DNA of 53,438 bases from Candidatus Gottesmanbacteria bacterium. GTDB lineage: Bacteria; Patescibacteriota; Microgenomatia; JACOXO01. Position 1 is the stretch's first letter; the number at the start of each line of letters is the position of its first letter. Both the position numbers and the translations under genes were made by a program. The DNA is taken from the NCBI GenBank assembly GCA_016182365.1, contig JACOXO010000016.1:1-53438 (forward strand). The letters are read 5' to 3'. Of the stretch, positions 46,979 to 53,438 are shown one piece after another. Under the pieces are notes generated by a model, which worked only from the letters and a program-made list of their open reading frames with translations, was not told the origin of the DNA and did no database searches.

Positions 46979-48142
46979 CTATTGATCTTTTGCTCTTTTG
47001 AAAATGTTAACAACGGCAACAGCTCCGCTACCACCTACATTATGAGTAAGTCCAATTCTTACATCTTCAACCTGTCGTTTATCAGCTTTACCCCGCAGCT
47101 GTTCTACTACTTCAACAATTTGTTTAACCCCTGTTGCTCCAACAGGGTGACCACAAGCTTTAAGTCCTCCTGAAGTATTAACAACAAGTTCTTTAGACCT
47201 ACCCAATGTTAATTTCTCTTCAAAAATAGCTTTGCCTGATTTTCCCTTTTGATAAAATCCTAAATCTTCGAGGGCCATAATTTCAGCAATCGTAAAACAA
47301 TCATGCACTTCAGCGATATCAATATCAGCAGGTTTAACATTTGCTTGTTTATATGCCTTAATAGCTGCCAATCTGGCGCTTTTTAAGGAAGTAATGTCGT
47401 CTCTTTTTGAAAGTCCTAAAGAATCTGTGGCTACCCCGCTTCCAATTACCCACACTGGTTTATTTTTCCCACCAACATTTTTTTCATTTACTAATACAGC
47501 GGCTGATGCTCCATCAGATATTGGAGAGCAATCAAGAAGAGTTAAAGGATCGGAAATCATGGTGCTTTGAAGAGCTTTCTCAATTGTTATTGCTCTTTGA
47601 AATTGAGCCTTTGGATTAAGACTTCCATGATAGTGATTTTTAACAGCAACTGAGGCTAAATACTCTTTTGGAATTTTATACTTATTTATATAAGCTCTGG
47701 CCATAATTGCATATAATCCTGGGAAAGTAATTCCTGAAACTCTTTCTTCTTCACTGCCTGCTCCCATAAGTCCTGAGGCCACTTCATCTGGCTTATGATC
47801 AGTCATTTTCTCAACCCCAATTACCAAAACTCGATCATATGCTCCTGATTTAATTCCTAAATAGGCATTGTGAAATGCCAAACCTCCTGAGGCACATGCT
47901 CCTTCAACTTTAAAGGCCGCACAATTTGCTCCCAATTCCTCTGCAAAAAATGATCCCAGATTTTCTTGATTACCAAGAATTCCAGAAAGCATGTTACCAA
48001 CATAAATAGCATCGATATCAGCAATTGATAACTGCGAAGCTTTAAGAACTTCATTTGCTGTTTGACTAACCAACGTTCTCGGAGAAACATCCCATAACTC
48101 TCCAAATTTTGAGGATGATACTCCTAATACCGCAGTTTTCAT
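46979..48142 (-). CDS. SCP-x/archaeal-type acetyl-CoA acetyltransferase (thiolase)
   Basis: 387 residues. GACASGGLAF (Cys83) is the nucleophile, EVHDCFTIAE holds the His, and GGLKACGHPVGATG the second Cys/His motif. These match thiolases of the archaeal mevalonate pathway rather than the FadA type. It makes acetoacetyl-CoA. It overlaps the HMG-CoA synthase gene by 4 bases. The C-terminus FKRAKDQ is repeat-derived. Confidence 0.9.
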   Translation of the reverse strand: MKTAVLGVSSSKFGELWDVSPRTLVSQTANEVLKASQLSIADIDAIYVGNMLSGILGNQENLGSFFAEELGANCAAFKVEGACASGGLAFHNAYLGIKSGAYDRVLVIGVEKMTDHKPDEVASGLMGAGSEEERVSGITFPGLYAIMARAYINKYKIPKEYLASVAVKNHYHGSLNPKAQFQRAITIEKALQSTMISDPLTLLDCSPISDGASAAVLVNEKNVGGKNKPVWVIGSGVATDSLGLSKRDDITSLKSARLAAIKAYKQANVKPADIDIAEVHDCFTIAEIMALEDLGFYQKGKSGKAIFEEKLTLGRSKELVVNTSGGLKACGHPVGATGVKQIVEVVEQLRGKADKRQVEDVRIGLTHNVGGSGAVAVVNIFKRAKDQ

Positions 48143-49173
48143 ATTGCACCTCTTGCTTTCAAATAACCAATATAAGAAACGTATTTTTTATCCTCAATCA
48201 TATCTTCAACAGTTTTGCCAAAATTAATTTTTGCAATAGCTTTTGTAGTTTTTAATATTATGCTATCTGCTCCTGCTCCTGAACCATAGGAAGCCAAAAA
48301 AATGTATTGATTTGGTTTGGATTTCTCCAAAACAGTTGCCAGCCCTATTAAAGATGATGCTGAATAGGGATTGCCAATCTTTTTAACCACCATTGACTGT
48401 TCTAATTGCTCCCTGGTAAAACCTAATCTTAAAGCTGCTTCTTTAGGAAAGTTGCCATTGGGCATATGAAAAACACAACTGGCAAAATCAGAAGGTTTCA
48501 TATTGGTTTTTTCTAAAAGTTGTTTTGAGGCAGATAAAACATGGGTAAAATATGCAGGTTCTCCTGTGAATCTTCCAGCATGCGAAGGATATGCAATACC
48601 ATCCCGTCTCCAAAAATCAGGGGTGTCTGATGAATATGACGTATAATCTAAAATTTCTGCAATAACTTCGCTACTGCCAGATCCAACAATATAACAACCT
48701 GCACCTGCTCCAGCTGTGTATTCTAAAATGTCATGAGGTTTTGCCTGAGCACAATCTGCTCCAATTGCCATTCCGTAAGCAACTTTTTTTTGGGAAACAA
48801 GAGACAGAGCGTATAATAATCCTGTTGTTCCAGCTTTACAAGCAAACTCCAGATCTGAAGCCATATAAGAATTCCCGGCTCCCAGAAATTCACCAACAGT
48901 TGTTGAAGTAGGTTTTACTGCGTAGGGATGTGATTCGCTTCCTAAAATTAAACATCCCAGACTAGTTGGTTTTAAATTTACTCTTCGTAATGCTTGCCTT
49001 GCAGCTTCAATTGCCACTGTTGTTGTGTCTTCATCTAATCCCGCAACAGCTTTTTCATAAACTCCAAGAGAACTAGAAATCGTGCTACCATCTTTACCCC
49101 AAACTGAAGCGATTTCGTTTATGGTCAACCTGTTTCTTGGTATGTATGTTCCAAAACTCACAATCCCAGTCAT
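48139..49173 (-). CDS. Archaeal-type HMG-CoA synthase
   Basis: 344 residues. EFACKAGTTGL gives the catalytic Cys112, LDEDTTTVA holds the Glu, and SHAGRFTGEPAYFTH the His. VVKKIGNPYSASSLIGLATVL is a further family motif. The whole reads like COG3425-type synthases of archaea and a few bacteria. It joins acetoacetyl-CoA with acetyl-CoA. Overlaps with the HMG-CoA reductase and thiolase genes by 4 bases each. Confidence 0.93.
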   Translation of the reverse strand: MTGIVSFGTYIPRNRLTINEIASVWGKDGSTISSSLGVYEKAVAGLDEDTTTVAIEAARQALRRVNLKPTSLGCLILGSESHPYAVKPTSTTVGEFLGAGNSYMASDLEFACKAGTTGLLYALSLVSQKKVAYGMAIGADCAQAKPHDILEYTAGAGAGCYIVGSGSSEVIAEILDYTSYSSDTPDFWRRDGIAYPSHAGRFTGEPAYFTHVLSASKQLLEKTNMKPSDFASCVFHMPNGNFPKEAALRLGFTREQLEQSMVVKKIGNPYSASSLIGLATVLEKSKPNQYIFLASYGSGAGADSIILKTTKAIAKINFGKTVEDMIEDKKYVSYIGYLKARGAI

Positions 49174-50324
49174 ATTTTCTCACCTCTTCCTAATTTTCTA
49201 TGAGCGGCAGCTAATGAACCCTGGGAAAAACTAGCTAAAAGTGATAGCTCACCAGCCAGTACACTACCTGCTACGATTTCAGCAAATTTCATGGCATTAT
49301 TACCATCATTTCCTCCATAAACACCTAATAATTCCAAGGCTTCTTTTTGTGTACCTAGAGCTGTACCTCCTCCCACTGTTCCCAACATAAGATCAGGGAG
49401 ATACACGCTTATATACAAATCTCCCTCTTTAGTTACTTCAGTCGTGGTTATACCCATAGATCCTTCGACTACATGAGCAATATCCTGACCCGTTGCAGCA
49501 AATATCCCTGCAACAACATTGGCAAAGTGAGCGTTGAATCCCATAGATCCGGCAAGAGCTGACCCTATCATGCATTTTCCTAACCAGACTTTATAAATAT
49601 CATCAGAGGTTGTTTTTAAAACAGCTTTTACTGTATTTTTATCAACTGCTGCCTCAGCCCAGGCTTTAATTCCTCTTTTTGCAATCATATTTAACCATGC
49701 TGGCTTTTTATCAATATCAAAGTTTCCGGCAACCGACAAACATTTAAATCCGGTTTCTTCCTCAATAACAGAAACTATATTTTGGGTAGCAATTGTAACC
49801 ATATTCATCCCCATAGCATCTTGGGTATCAAAATAAAACCTGATAAAAACATAAGAAGCGGTTCCGGTAACTTCTGATTTTTTGTATTTTATGTGCTGGG
49901 AAGTAGACTCGGCCGCTTTTTTAATTACTGACTGATTATTTTTAATCCAATCATATAATTTTTTCTGATTATCTAGTGTACCCACATAAAATACAGGACC
50001 ACGGGTAGTACCAACTCTGTAAGCGTATGTATTTACTTCTGATATTGCCTTACACCCTCTATTTACCGAAGCCACAAGAGCGCCTTCTGTCGTAGCCAAA
50101 GGTATATAATATTCCTTAACGCTTGACGCTCGACGCTTAACCCTAAGCGGTCCAGCAATACCCATAGGAACCTGAGCAATTCCTATCATATTCTCACAAT
50201 TCTTGCTTGAAGCCATTTTTTCATCCAATGTGAAACTGCCAATGTTTTTCAAGTGAACATTTGTTAATTTCTCAATATAATCTCTTCTGTCTTTAACTGT
50301 TTTAAAATCTCTTAAACTTTTCAT
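49170..50324 (-). CDS. HMG-CoA reductase (class I-like)
   Basis: 384 residues. ENMIGIAQVPMGIAGPL is the start of the core, TTEGALVASVNRGCKAI has the catalytic Glu80, DKKPAWLNMI the Lys, ATGQDIAHVVEGS the Asp, and AAAHRKLGRG the late His. The last is typical of class I NADPH enzymes. No membrane helix. Residues 63-70 (KRRASSVK) are a repeat-coded insert ahead of EYYIPLATTE. It makes mevalonate. It overlaps the Yip1-like gene by 4 bases. Confidence 0.95.
   Translation of the reverse strand: MKSLRDFKTVKDRRDYIEKLTNVHLKNIGSFTLDEKMASSKNCENMIGIAQVPMGIAGPLRVKRRASSVKEYYIPLATTEGALVASVNRGCKAISEVNTYAYRVGTTRGPVFYVGTLDNQKKLYDWIKNNQSVIKKAAESTSQHIKYKKSEVTGTASYVFIRFYFDTQDAMGMNMVTIATQNIVSVIEEETGFKCLSVAGNFDIDKKPAWLNMIAKRGIKAWAEAAVDKNTVKAVLKTTSDDIYKVWLGKCMIGSALAGSMGFNAHFANVVAGIFAATGQDIAHVVEGSMGITTTEVTKEGDLYISVYLPDLMLGTVGGGTALGTQKEALELLGVYGGNDGNNAMKFAEIVAGSVLAGELSLLASFSQGSLAAAHRKLGRGEKI
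50116..50140. repeat. 7-bp tandem repeat within the HMG-CoA reductase gene
   Basis: On the minus strand the 7-base units AAGCGTC, GAGCGTC and AAGCGTT lie in tandem, 21 bases long. It encodes the eight-residue loop RRASSVK plus its edges. Confidence 0.75.
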
Positions 50325-50929
50325 ATAAATGGAATTCTAAATAAACCTAATTTATACGTAAAAAGAGAGTATAAAATGGCTAAGGGAACAATAATTATTG
50401 TCGAAAGGATAATCTTTCCCAGACTTAACTTGTGGCCAAAGCGTAATGTTAAATAGTAAAGCATACCTTTCCAATAAAAACATGTTATTGATATTCCGAT
50501 AAAAACTAAACTAAAAAGCTGGCCTTTTAGGGAATCAGTTCTTGGAGGTGGAAGAAGAAAATAAAAGAATGAAGCTGTTAAAAACCATAAAAGTGTAGGA
50601 ATAAGTGAATATAACCAGGGATAGAAAATATTCGAAGGACTTGCCTTTCCCCCAAACAGTTTTCCCACAAAATAAATAATACCCCAGGAGAAAATAAATG
50701 TAAAAATTATACCTGAGAACAATTTGCCAAAATGCAAAGTAAGAAGAAGTGATCCGCTATCCAACCCTTTTCTCAAAAGTGAGGCCAAACCAATATAAAT
50801 TACAGCAAGTATATTTATATATATAATCTCCAAAGGATTTACGCCTTTTGATAAAGAGCGCATGGTCTCATAAGGCCTGATAATAATACCCAGCAAATGC
50901 CTCAAAAATAAAGTAAAGGATGTGTACAT
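50321..50929 (-). CDS. Yip1-family membrane protein
   Basis: 202 residues with about five helices. LLGIIIRPYETMRSLSKGVNPLEIIYINIL, then KLFGGKASPSNIFYPWLYSLIPTLLW, match the Yip1 domain of bacterial membrane proteins. It is encoded between the ECF sigma pair and the mevalonate enzymes, with 3-base and 4-base-overlap junctions. A role in membrane or lipid sensing is only inferred. Confidence 0.75.
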   Translation of the reverse strand: MYTSFTLFLRHLLGIIIRPYETMRSLSKGVNPLEIIYINILAVIYIGLASLLRKGLDSGSLLLTLHFGKLFSGIIFTFIFSWGIIYFVGKLFGGKASPSNIFYPWLYSLIPTLLWFLTASFFYFLLPPPRTDSLKGQLFSLVFIGISITCFYWKGMLYYLTLRFGHKLSLGKIILSTIIIVPLAILYSLFTYKLGLFRIPFI

Positions 50930-50932
50930 AAG

Positions 50933-51166
50933 CTAAAAGCCGTACTGAAGAAGACTGACAATTCTTACAATTAGAGTACCCAAAATGACCCAAGCAAATA
51001 GTGTTGATAAAAATCCACCCAGCATTAAAAATCTAATTGGTGATTCTTTGATATGGGGAACTATTTTTCTCCAAAAAGGAGTGAGAAGTCCAATGTCCTG
51101 AGGGGGTACGCTTGATACAGCATACATCCTTTCTTTTAACTGCTGATACAATTTATCTTCTTTCAT
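50933..51166 (-). CDS. Small membrane protein, probable anti-sigma factor
   Basis: 77 residues. A cytosolic N-terminal part (about 1-42) is followed by one helix (RFLMLGGFLSTLFAWVILGTLIVRIV). Its start overlaps the ECF sigma gene by 4 bases, the usual place of an anti-sigma gene. No known anti-sigma motif (ZAS) is seen. Confidence 0.6.
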   Translation of the reverse strand: MKEDKLYQQLKERMYAVSSVPPQDIGLLTPFWRKIVPHIKESPIRFLMLGGFLSTLFAWVILGTLIVRIVSLLQYGF

Positions 51167-51720
51167 ATGGTTGCCCAGATTTTTACAAAAGCTTTCCTTG
51201 CCCGGAATAACATAGACTCGGCGCTTTTAAATGAGAGCTTCAATTCTTTAGTTATTTCAATTATGCTTTTATCATCAACATACTTAAGAGTAATAATCCT
51301 TCTATAAGATACGGGTAAAAGCGAAAATACTCTATCGATATCAATCTTTTTTTGTTTATTTGCCAAAATCTCCTCTGGTCCTAAAAGAGTTATAAGCAAT
51401 GATTCTAACCTTGGAGACTGGGAAAAAAATATTTTCTTGATCTTTTTTTTCCTGTAATAATCAATTACTTTATTTTTGGCAATCGAGAATAAAAAAGTAC
51501 TTAGCTTTGATTTATAAGAAAAATCTCTTAAAGCATCTATTGAAGAAAGAAGGCTGTCCTGCAAAATTTCTTCTGCATCCTCAATAGTTGCCGTCCTGTT
51601 TTTAATGAAAGTAAAAAGCCGGGGTGTATATAAATGATAAAAAATCCGCAGAAATTTTTCATCTCCCTGCAAAATACCCAAAATCAGCTCTTTTTCGTCT
51701 TTTAACGAAAATGCTTTCAT
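51163..51720 (-). CDS. ECF-type RNA polymerase sigma factor
   Basis: 185 residues. Region 2 reads ELILGILQGDEKFLRIFYHL, TIEDAEEILQDSLLSSIDAL and FLFSIAKNKVIDYYRKKK; region 4 has LPVSYRRIITLKYVDDKSII, then EITKELKLSFKSAESMLFRARK. Between them lies a linker of ~35 residues. It is the first gene of the minus-strand unit that runs through the mevalonate pathway. It may control that operon, or its own expression. Confidence 0.9.
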   Translation of the reverse strand: MKAFSLKDEKELILGILQGDEKFLRIFYHLYTPRLFTFIKNRTATIEDAEEILQDSLLSSIDALRDFSYKSKLSTFLFSIAKNKVIDYYRKKKIKKIFFSQSPRLESLLITLLGPEEILANKQKKIDIDRVFSLLPVSYRRIITLKYVDDKSIIEITKELKLSFKSAESMLFRARKAFVKIWATI

Positions 51721-51757
51721 AATATAGTAGTCGTCACAGTTGCTAAAATCATTCTGC

Positions 51758-51763
51758 TATAAT
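51758..51763 (+). promoter_or_regulatory. -10 box of the idi-like gene
   Basis: A perfect TATAAT ends 8 bases before the ATG at 51772, again too close for a normal ribosome site. The 51-base gap must also hold the promoter of the divergent ECF operon. Confidence 0.5.
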
Positions 51764-51771
51764 TATATCTT

Positions 51772-52353
51772 ATGGACAATCCATATTACAAACAGGAGCT
51801 ATTTGTAGCCCAAGTTGATAAAAAAGATAATGTTATTGGAGAAGTTGAGCGCTGGAAAGCTCATAAAGATGGAGCCTTACATAGAGGATTTACAGCAATT
51901 CTTACTTATAATGGACAATATCTTCTTCAACACCGCAAGCACCCAGCTTTTGACAAATATTGGGACTTTACATTTTCATCTCATCAGATATATGAAAATG
52001 GACAACTTGAGAGTGATTTAGATGCAATATATAAGGCCTTATTTAGAGAATGGAACTTAAATAAAACAGATATATTTGAAAAACCTAAAAAAATAGGCCA
52101 AGTTTATTACTTGGCAAAAGATCCCCACAGTATTTATACAGAACATGAAATTGACTATATATATTTGGCCAAAATCAAAAAACTCCCCCATCCTAATTTA
52201 GACTATTCCTATAAATATGAACTTATTGATTCGGTTGATAAGATAAAAAAACTGCCCGCTTCGCCAAAGCTTCAGCGAGGCGAGCCTTCATCCTATATCC
52301 TCGCCCCATGGGTAAAACAAATTATCACTGATACACCGTTTGACAATAAATGA
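51772..52353 (+). CDS. Isopentenyl-diphosphate isomerase-like NUDIX protein (type 1)
   Basis: 193 residues. VERWKAHKDGALHRGFTAIL aligns with the Idi-1 start, keeping metal ligands His31 and His37; His71 and Glu124/Glu126 (TEHEIDYIYL) are also kept. The usual catalytic Cys (NSVCGH) is Ser69 here (TFSSH). So the metal site is intact but the key Cys is absent. Residues ~162-172 (PASPKLQRGE) come from a palindromic repeat. It is divergent from the mevalonate operon, as expected for IPP isomerase, but might do a related hydrolase reaction. Confidence 0.75.
   Translation: MDNPYYKQELFVAQVDKKDNVIGEVERWKAHKDGALHRGFTAILTYNGQYLLQHRKHPAFDKYWDFTFSSHQIYENGQLESDLDAIYKALFREWNLNKTDIFEKPKKIGQVYYLAKDPHSIYTEHEIDYIYLAKIKKLPHPNLDYSYKYELIDSVDKIKKLPASPKLQRGEPSSYILAPWVKQIITDTPFDNK
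52255..52284. repeat. Palindromic coding repeat in the idi-like gene
   Basis: This GC-rich stretch starts CCCGCTTCGCC and ends AGCGAGGCGAG. Its reverse complement shares both ends with 32142-32164 inside the tmRNA. It is read in frame as PASPKLQRGE. Confidence 0.75.
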
Positions 52354-52375
52354 GGGGGGATCTAGACTAGTTTTA

Positions 52376-52702
52376 ATGGAGATAATAAAACAAGTTCACG
52401 CAGAAGTTGACATCATCACGCCCTTTAAACCAGCCCAAACTTTTCCAACGATTGGCTCTCTTATAAACGTACTTGCCAAAAACGCCATGGTATTCGCCGG
52501 CATAATATTTTTTATCATGTTTATCTATGCTGGTTTTAAATATATTCAGGCTGCAGGAAAAGGTGATCCAGCTGAAATACAAAAAGCAAACAGCCTGGTA
52601 GGCGCATCCATGGTTGGACTATTGCTGGTTGTAGGTGCATACTTTATTGTATATATAATTGAAACCGTAACTGGAATTAAAATATTAAATCCGGGTTTTT
52701 AA
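52376..52702 (+). CDS. T4SS_pilin-like (TrbC/VirB2-like) protein
   Basis: About 108 residues from the ATG at 52376; the in-frame upstream codons overlap the idi-like gene. PFKPAQTFPTIGSLINVLAKNAMVFAG leads to helices at about 30-52 and 72-98, with the loop AAGKGDPAEIQKA in place of TASGDP. It ends KILNPGF, recalling the LPGFG end of the other pilins. First of three adjacent pilin genes. Confidence 0.75.
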   Translation: MEIIKQVHAEVDIITPFKPAQTFPTIGSLINVLAKNAMVFAGIIFFIMFIYAGFKYIQAAGKGDPAEIQKANSLVGASMVGLLLVVGAYFIVYIIETVTGIKILNPGF

Positions 52703-52703
52703 T

Positions 52704-53060
52704 ATGTTTTCAATAATACTTCCTCAACTTTTTGGCACAATCGAACCGCCAATTGGCGGATACTCTGCTGATATATCAGGACTAACTCAACTTGCCACCA
52801 ATCTTATAAGGCTTGCGATATTAGGAGCAGGCATCTGGGCATTTTTCAATTTTCTTGTTGCCGGATTTAGCTTCTTAACCGCTTCCGGCGATCCTAAAAA
52901 AGTTGCAGCTGCCTGGGAAAGAATATATTTGAGTGTAGTCGGACTTGTAGTTATCATTGCTTCGTTTATTCTGGCTGCTGTAGTTGGCTTTGTGGTTTTC
53001 GGTGATCCGTTATTTATACTACGACCACAGATATATAAACCTGTTGTACCAACACCATGA
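52704..53060 (+). CDS. T4SS_pilin-like protein
   Basis: 118 residues. Two helices: LATNLIRLAILGAGIWAFFNFLVAGFSFLTASGDPKK and IYLSVVGLVVIIASFILAAVVGFVVF. The TASGDPKK loop is clear. A Pro-rich tail (PQIYKPVVPTP) follows. It begins one base after the previous stop, and its stop overlaps the next ATG. Confidence 0.78.
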   Translation: MFSIILPQLFGTIEPPIGGYSADISGLTQLATNLIRLAILGAGIWAFFNFLVAGFSFLTASGDPKKVAAAWERIYLSVVGLVVIIASFILAAVVGFVVFGDPLFILRPQIYKPVVPTP

Positions 53061-53438
53061 ACATTATAAGACCAGTATTTGCTGAAGTTACACCTGTACC
53101 TGCAGGAAATTTCTGTGATGGAGGAGGATTAGGTCCGTTTGCAGACTTCCTGTGCAAATTGAATAGAAATCCAAACGATCCTACTCAAAGTGCTATAAAT
53201 GCAGGCAGCGCATTTCTTGCATTTGCTACTCTTATATCAAATATAATTGGAGTTTTTGTGGTTGTGGCCGGACTGGTTTTTCTGGCCCAATTCATGCTGG
53301 GAGGGTTTAAGTGGTTGACAGCGGGCGGAGATAAAGCAAAGTTGGAAAGCGCCCAGCAATCTCTTCTTCATGCTGTAATTGGGTTGGTTATTGTTTTGGC
53401 TGCTTTCGCAATTGTTTCTCTGGTTGGATCAATTCTTG
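53057..53438 (+). CDS. T4SS_pilin-like protein, cut by the window end
   Basis: The ATG overlaps the previous stop (ATGA). The frame stays open to the last base, giving at least 127 residues: a polar start with two Cys (NFCDGGGLG, DFLCKLN), then ISNIIGVFVVVAGLVFLAQFML and GGFKWLTAGGDKAKLESA, and a second helix LLHAVIGLVIVLAAFAIVSL. TAGGDKAK matches the family loop. The 3' end is beyond the window. Confidence 0.75.
   Translation, partial: MNIIRPVFAEVTPVPAGNFCDGGGLGPFADFLCKLNRNPNDPTQSAINAGSAFLAFATLISNIIGVFVVVAGLVFLAQFMLGGFKWLTAGGDKAKLESAQQSLLHAVIGLVIVLAAFAIVSLVGSIL

Noticed and set aside
1-53438. CRISPR array or complete insertion sequence
   Set aside because: No regularly spaced repeats with unique spacers and no transposase gene were seen. 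Repeats here are tandem 7-8 bp units or single palindromes.
1-53438. Recoding of TGA as Gly or Trp, as in Gracilibacteria or Mycoplasma
   Set aside because: Several genes end at TGA with the next gene starting at once (for example 26163 and 53060), and Trp is encoded by TGG in conserved motifs.

Overview
The window looks like a chromosome segment from a Candidate Phyla Radiation (Patescibacteria) bacterium, most likely of the Microgenomates group. This is an inference from gene content. The evidence is: AT-rich DNA; small, tightly packed and often overlapping genes; many small TrbC/VirB2-like pilin paralogues; GT-C membrane glycosyltransferases; many GIY-YIG, PIN/Phd, DUF433 and four-helix-bundle genes; and short palindromic or 7-8 bp micro-repeats inside genes. 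TGA is used as stop (for example at the ends of the genes at 25816 and 30273), so the Gly-UGA code of Gracilibacteria does not apply. There is no rRNA, CRISPR array or complete insertion sequence.

Layout. 1-2.6 kb: the end of an MFS exporter, small enzymes and a four-helix-bundle gene flanked by AT-rich inverted repeats. 2.6-5.6 kb (minus): dnaG-rpoD with an attenuator-like hairpin between them. 5.6-10.4 kb: membrane proteins and two GT-C-type proteins. 10.4-19.5 kb: housekeeping and accessory enzymes (def, coaBC, HAD, ComB-like, DUF2000, ACT), a damaged DUF433/DUF5615 pair, and a transglutaminase-like Cys-His-Asp protein. 16-28.4 kb: four serine tRNAs (GGA, CGA, TGA, GCT) and tRNA-Arg(GCG), surrounded by recombination scars: a GIY-YIG remnant cut at a tRNA 3' end, an XRE remnant, and a 24-bp inverted repeat shared by two tRNA-Ser genes. 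28.4-31.4 kb: a LAGLIDADG-like protein, comF, GIY-YIG, NUDIX and a secreted protein. 31.5-32.5 kb: smpB followed by tmRNA (ssrA) with an unusually long 33-residue tag. 32.5-37.5 kb: a lone sigma region 4-like protein and a minus-strand envelope operon (SpoIID, PH-like, small membrane protein, PP2C-like/propeller protein). 37.5-41.3 kb: a pilin cluster including a 665-residue ectodomain-pilin fusion. 41.3-43.7 kb: two Phd/PIN toxin-antitoxin modules, a CopG-like small protein and uppS. 43.7-51.7 kb (minus): a complete mevalonate operon. 51.8-53.4 kb (plus): an Idi-like NUDIX protein and three more pilins, the last cut by the window edge.

How the genes fit together. The central system is isoprenoid synthesis. 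An ECF sigma factor, a small membrane protein (probable anti-sigma) and a Yip1-like membrane protein are joined by 4-bp overlaps or near-overlaps to HMG-CoA reductase, an archaeal-type HMG-CoA synthase and an SCP-x-type thiolase. A DUF35 OB-fold protein, two GHMP kinases and diphosphomevalonate decarboxylase follow. uppS lies downstream and an IPP-isomerase-like protein diverges from the sigma gene. The reading is stress- or envelope-regulated isoprenoid supply for the lipid carrier. Two of these enzymes carry changed catalytic residues (MvaD Asp to Asn; Idi Cys to Ser). Several genes carry in-frame micro-repeats (uppS, HMGR, phosphomevalonate kinase, idi), and a related repeat seems to sit inside the tmRNA. 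The pilins, SpoIID protein and PH-like proteins suggest a type IV secretion- or pilus-like surface apparatus.

Limits: all assignments come from reading the sequence and recalling protein families. No search, structure prediction or alignment was run.
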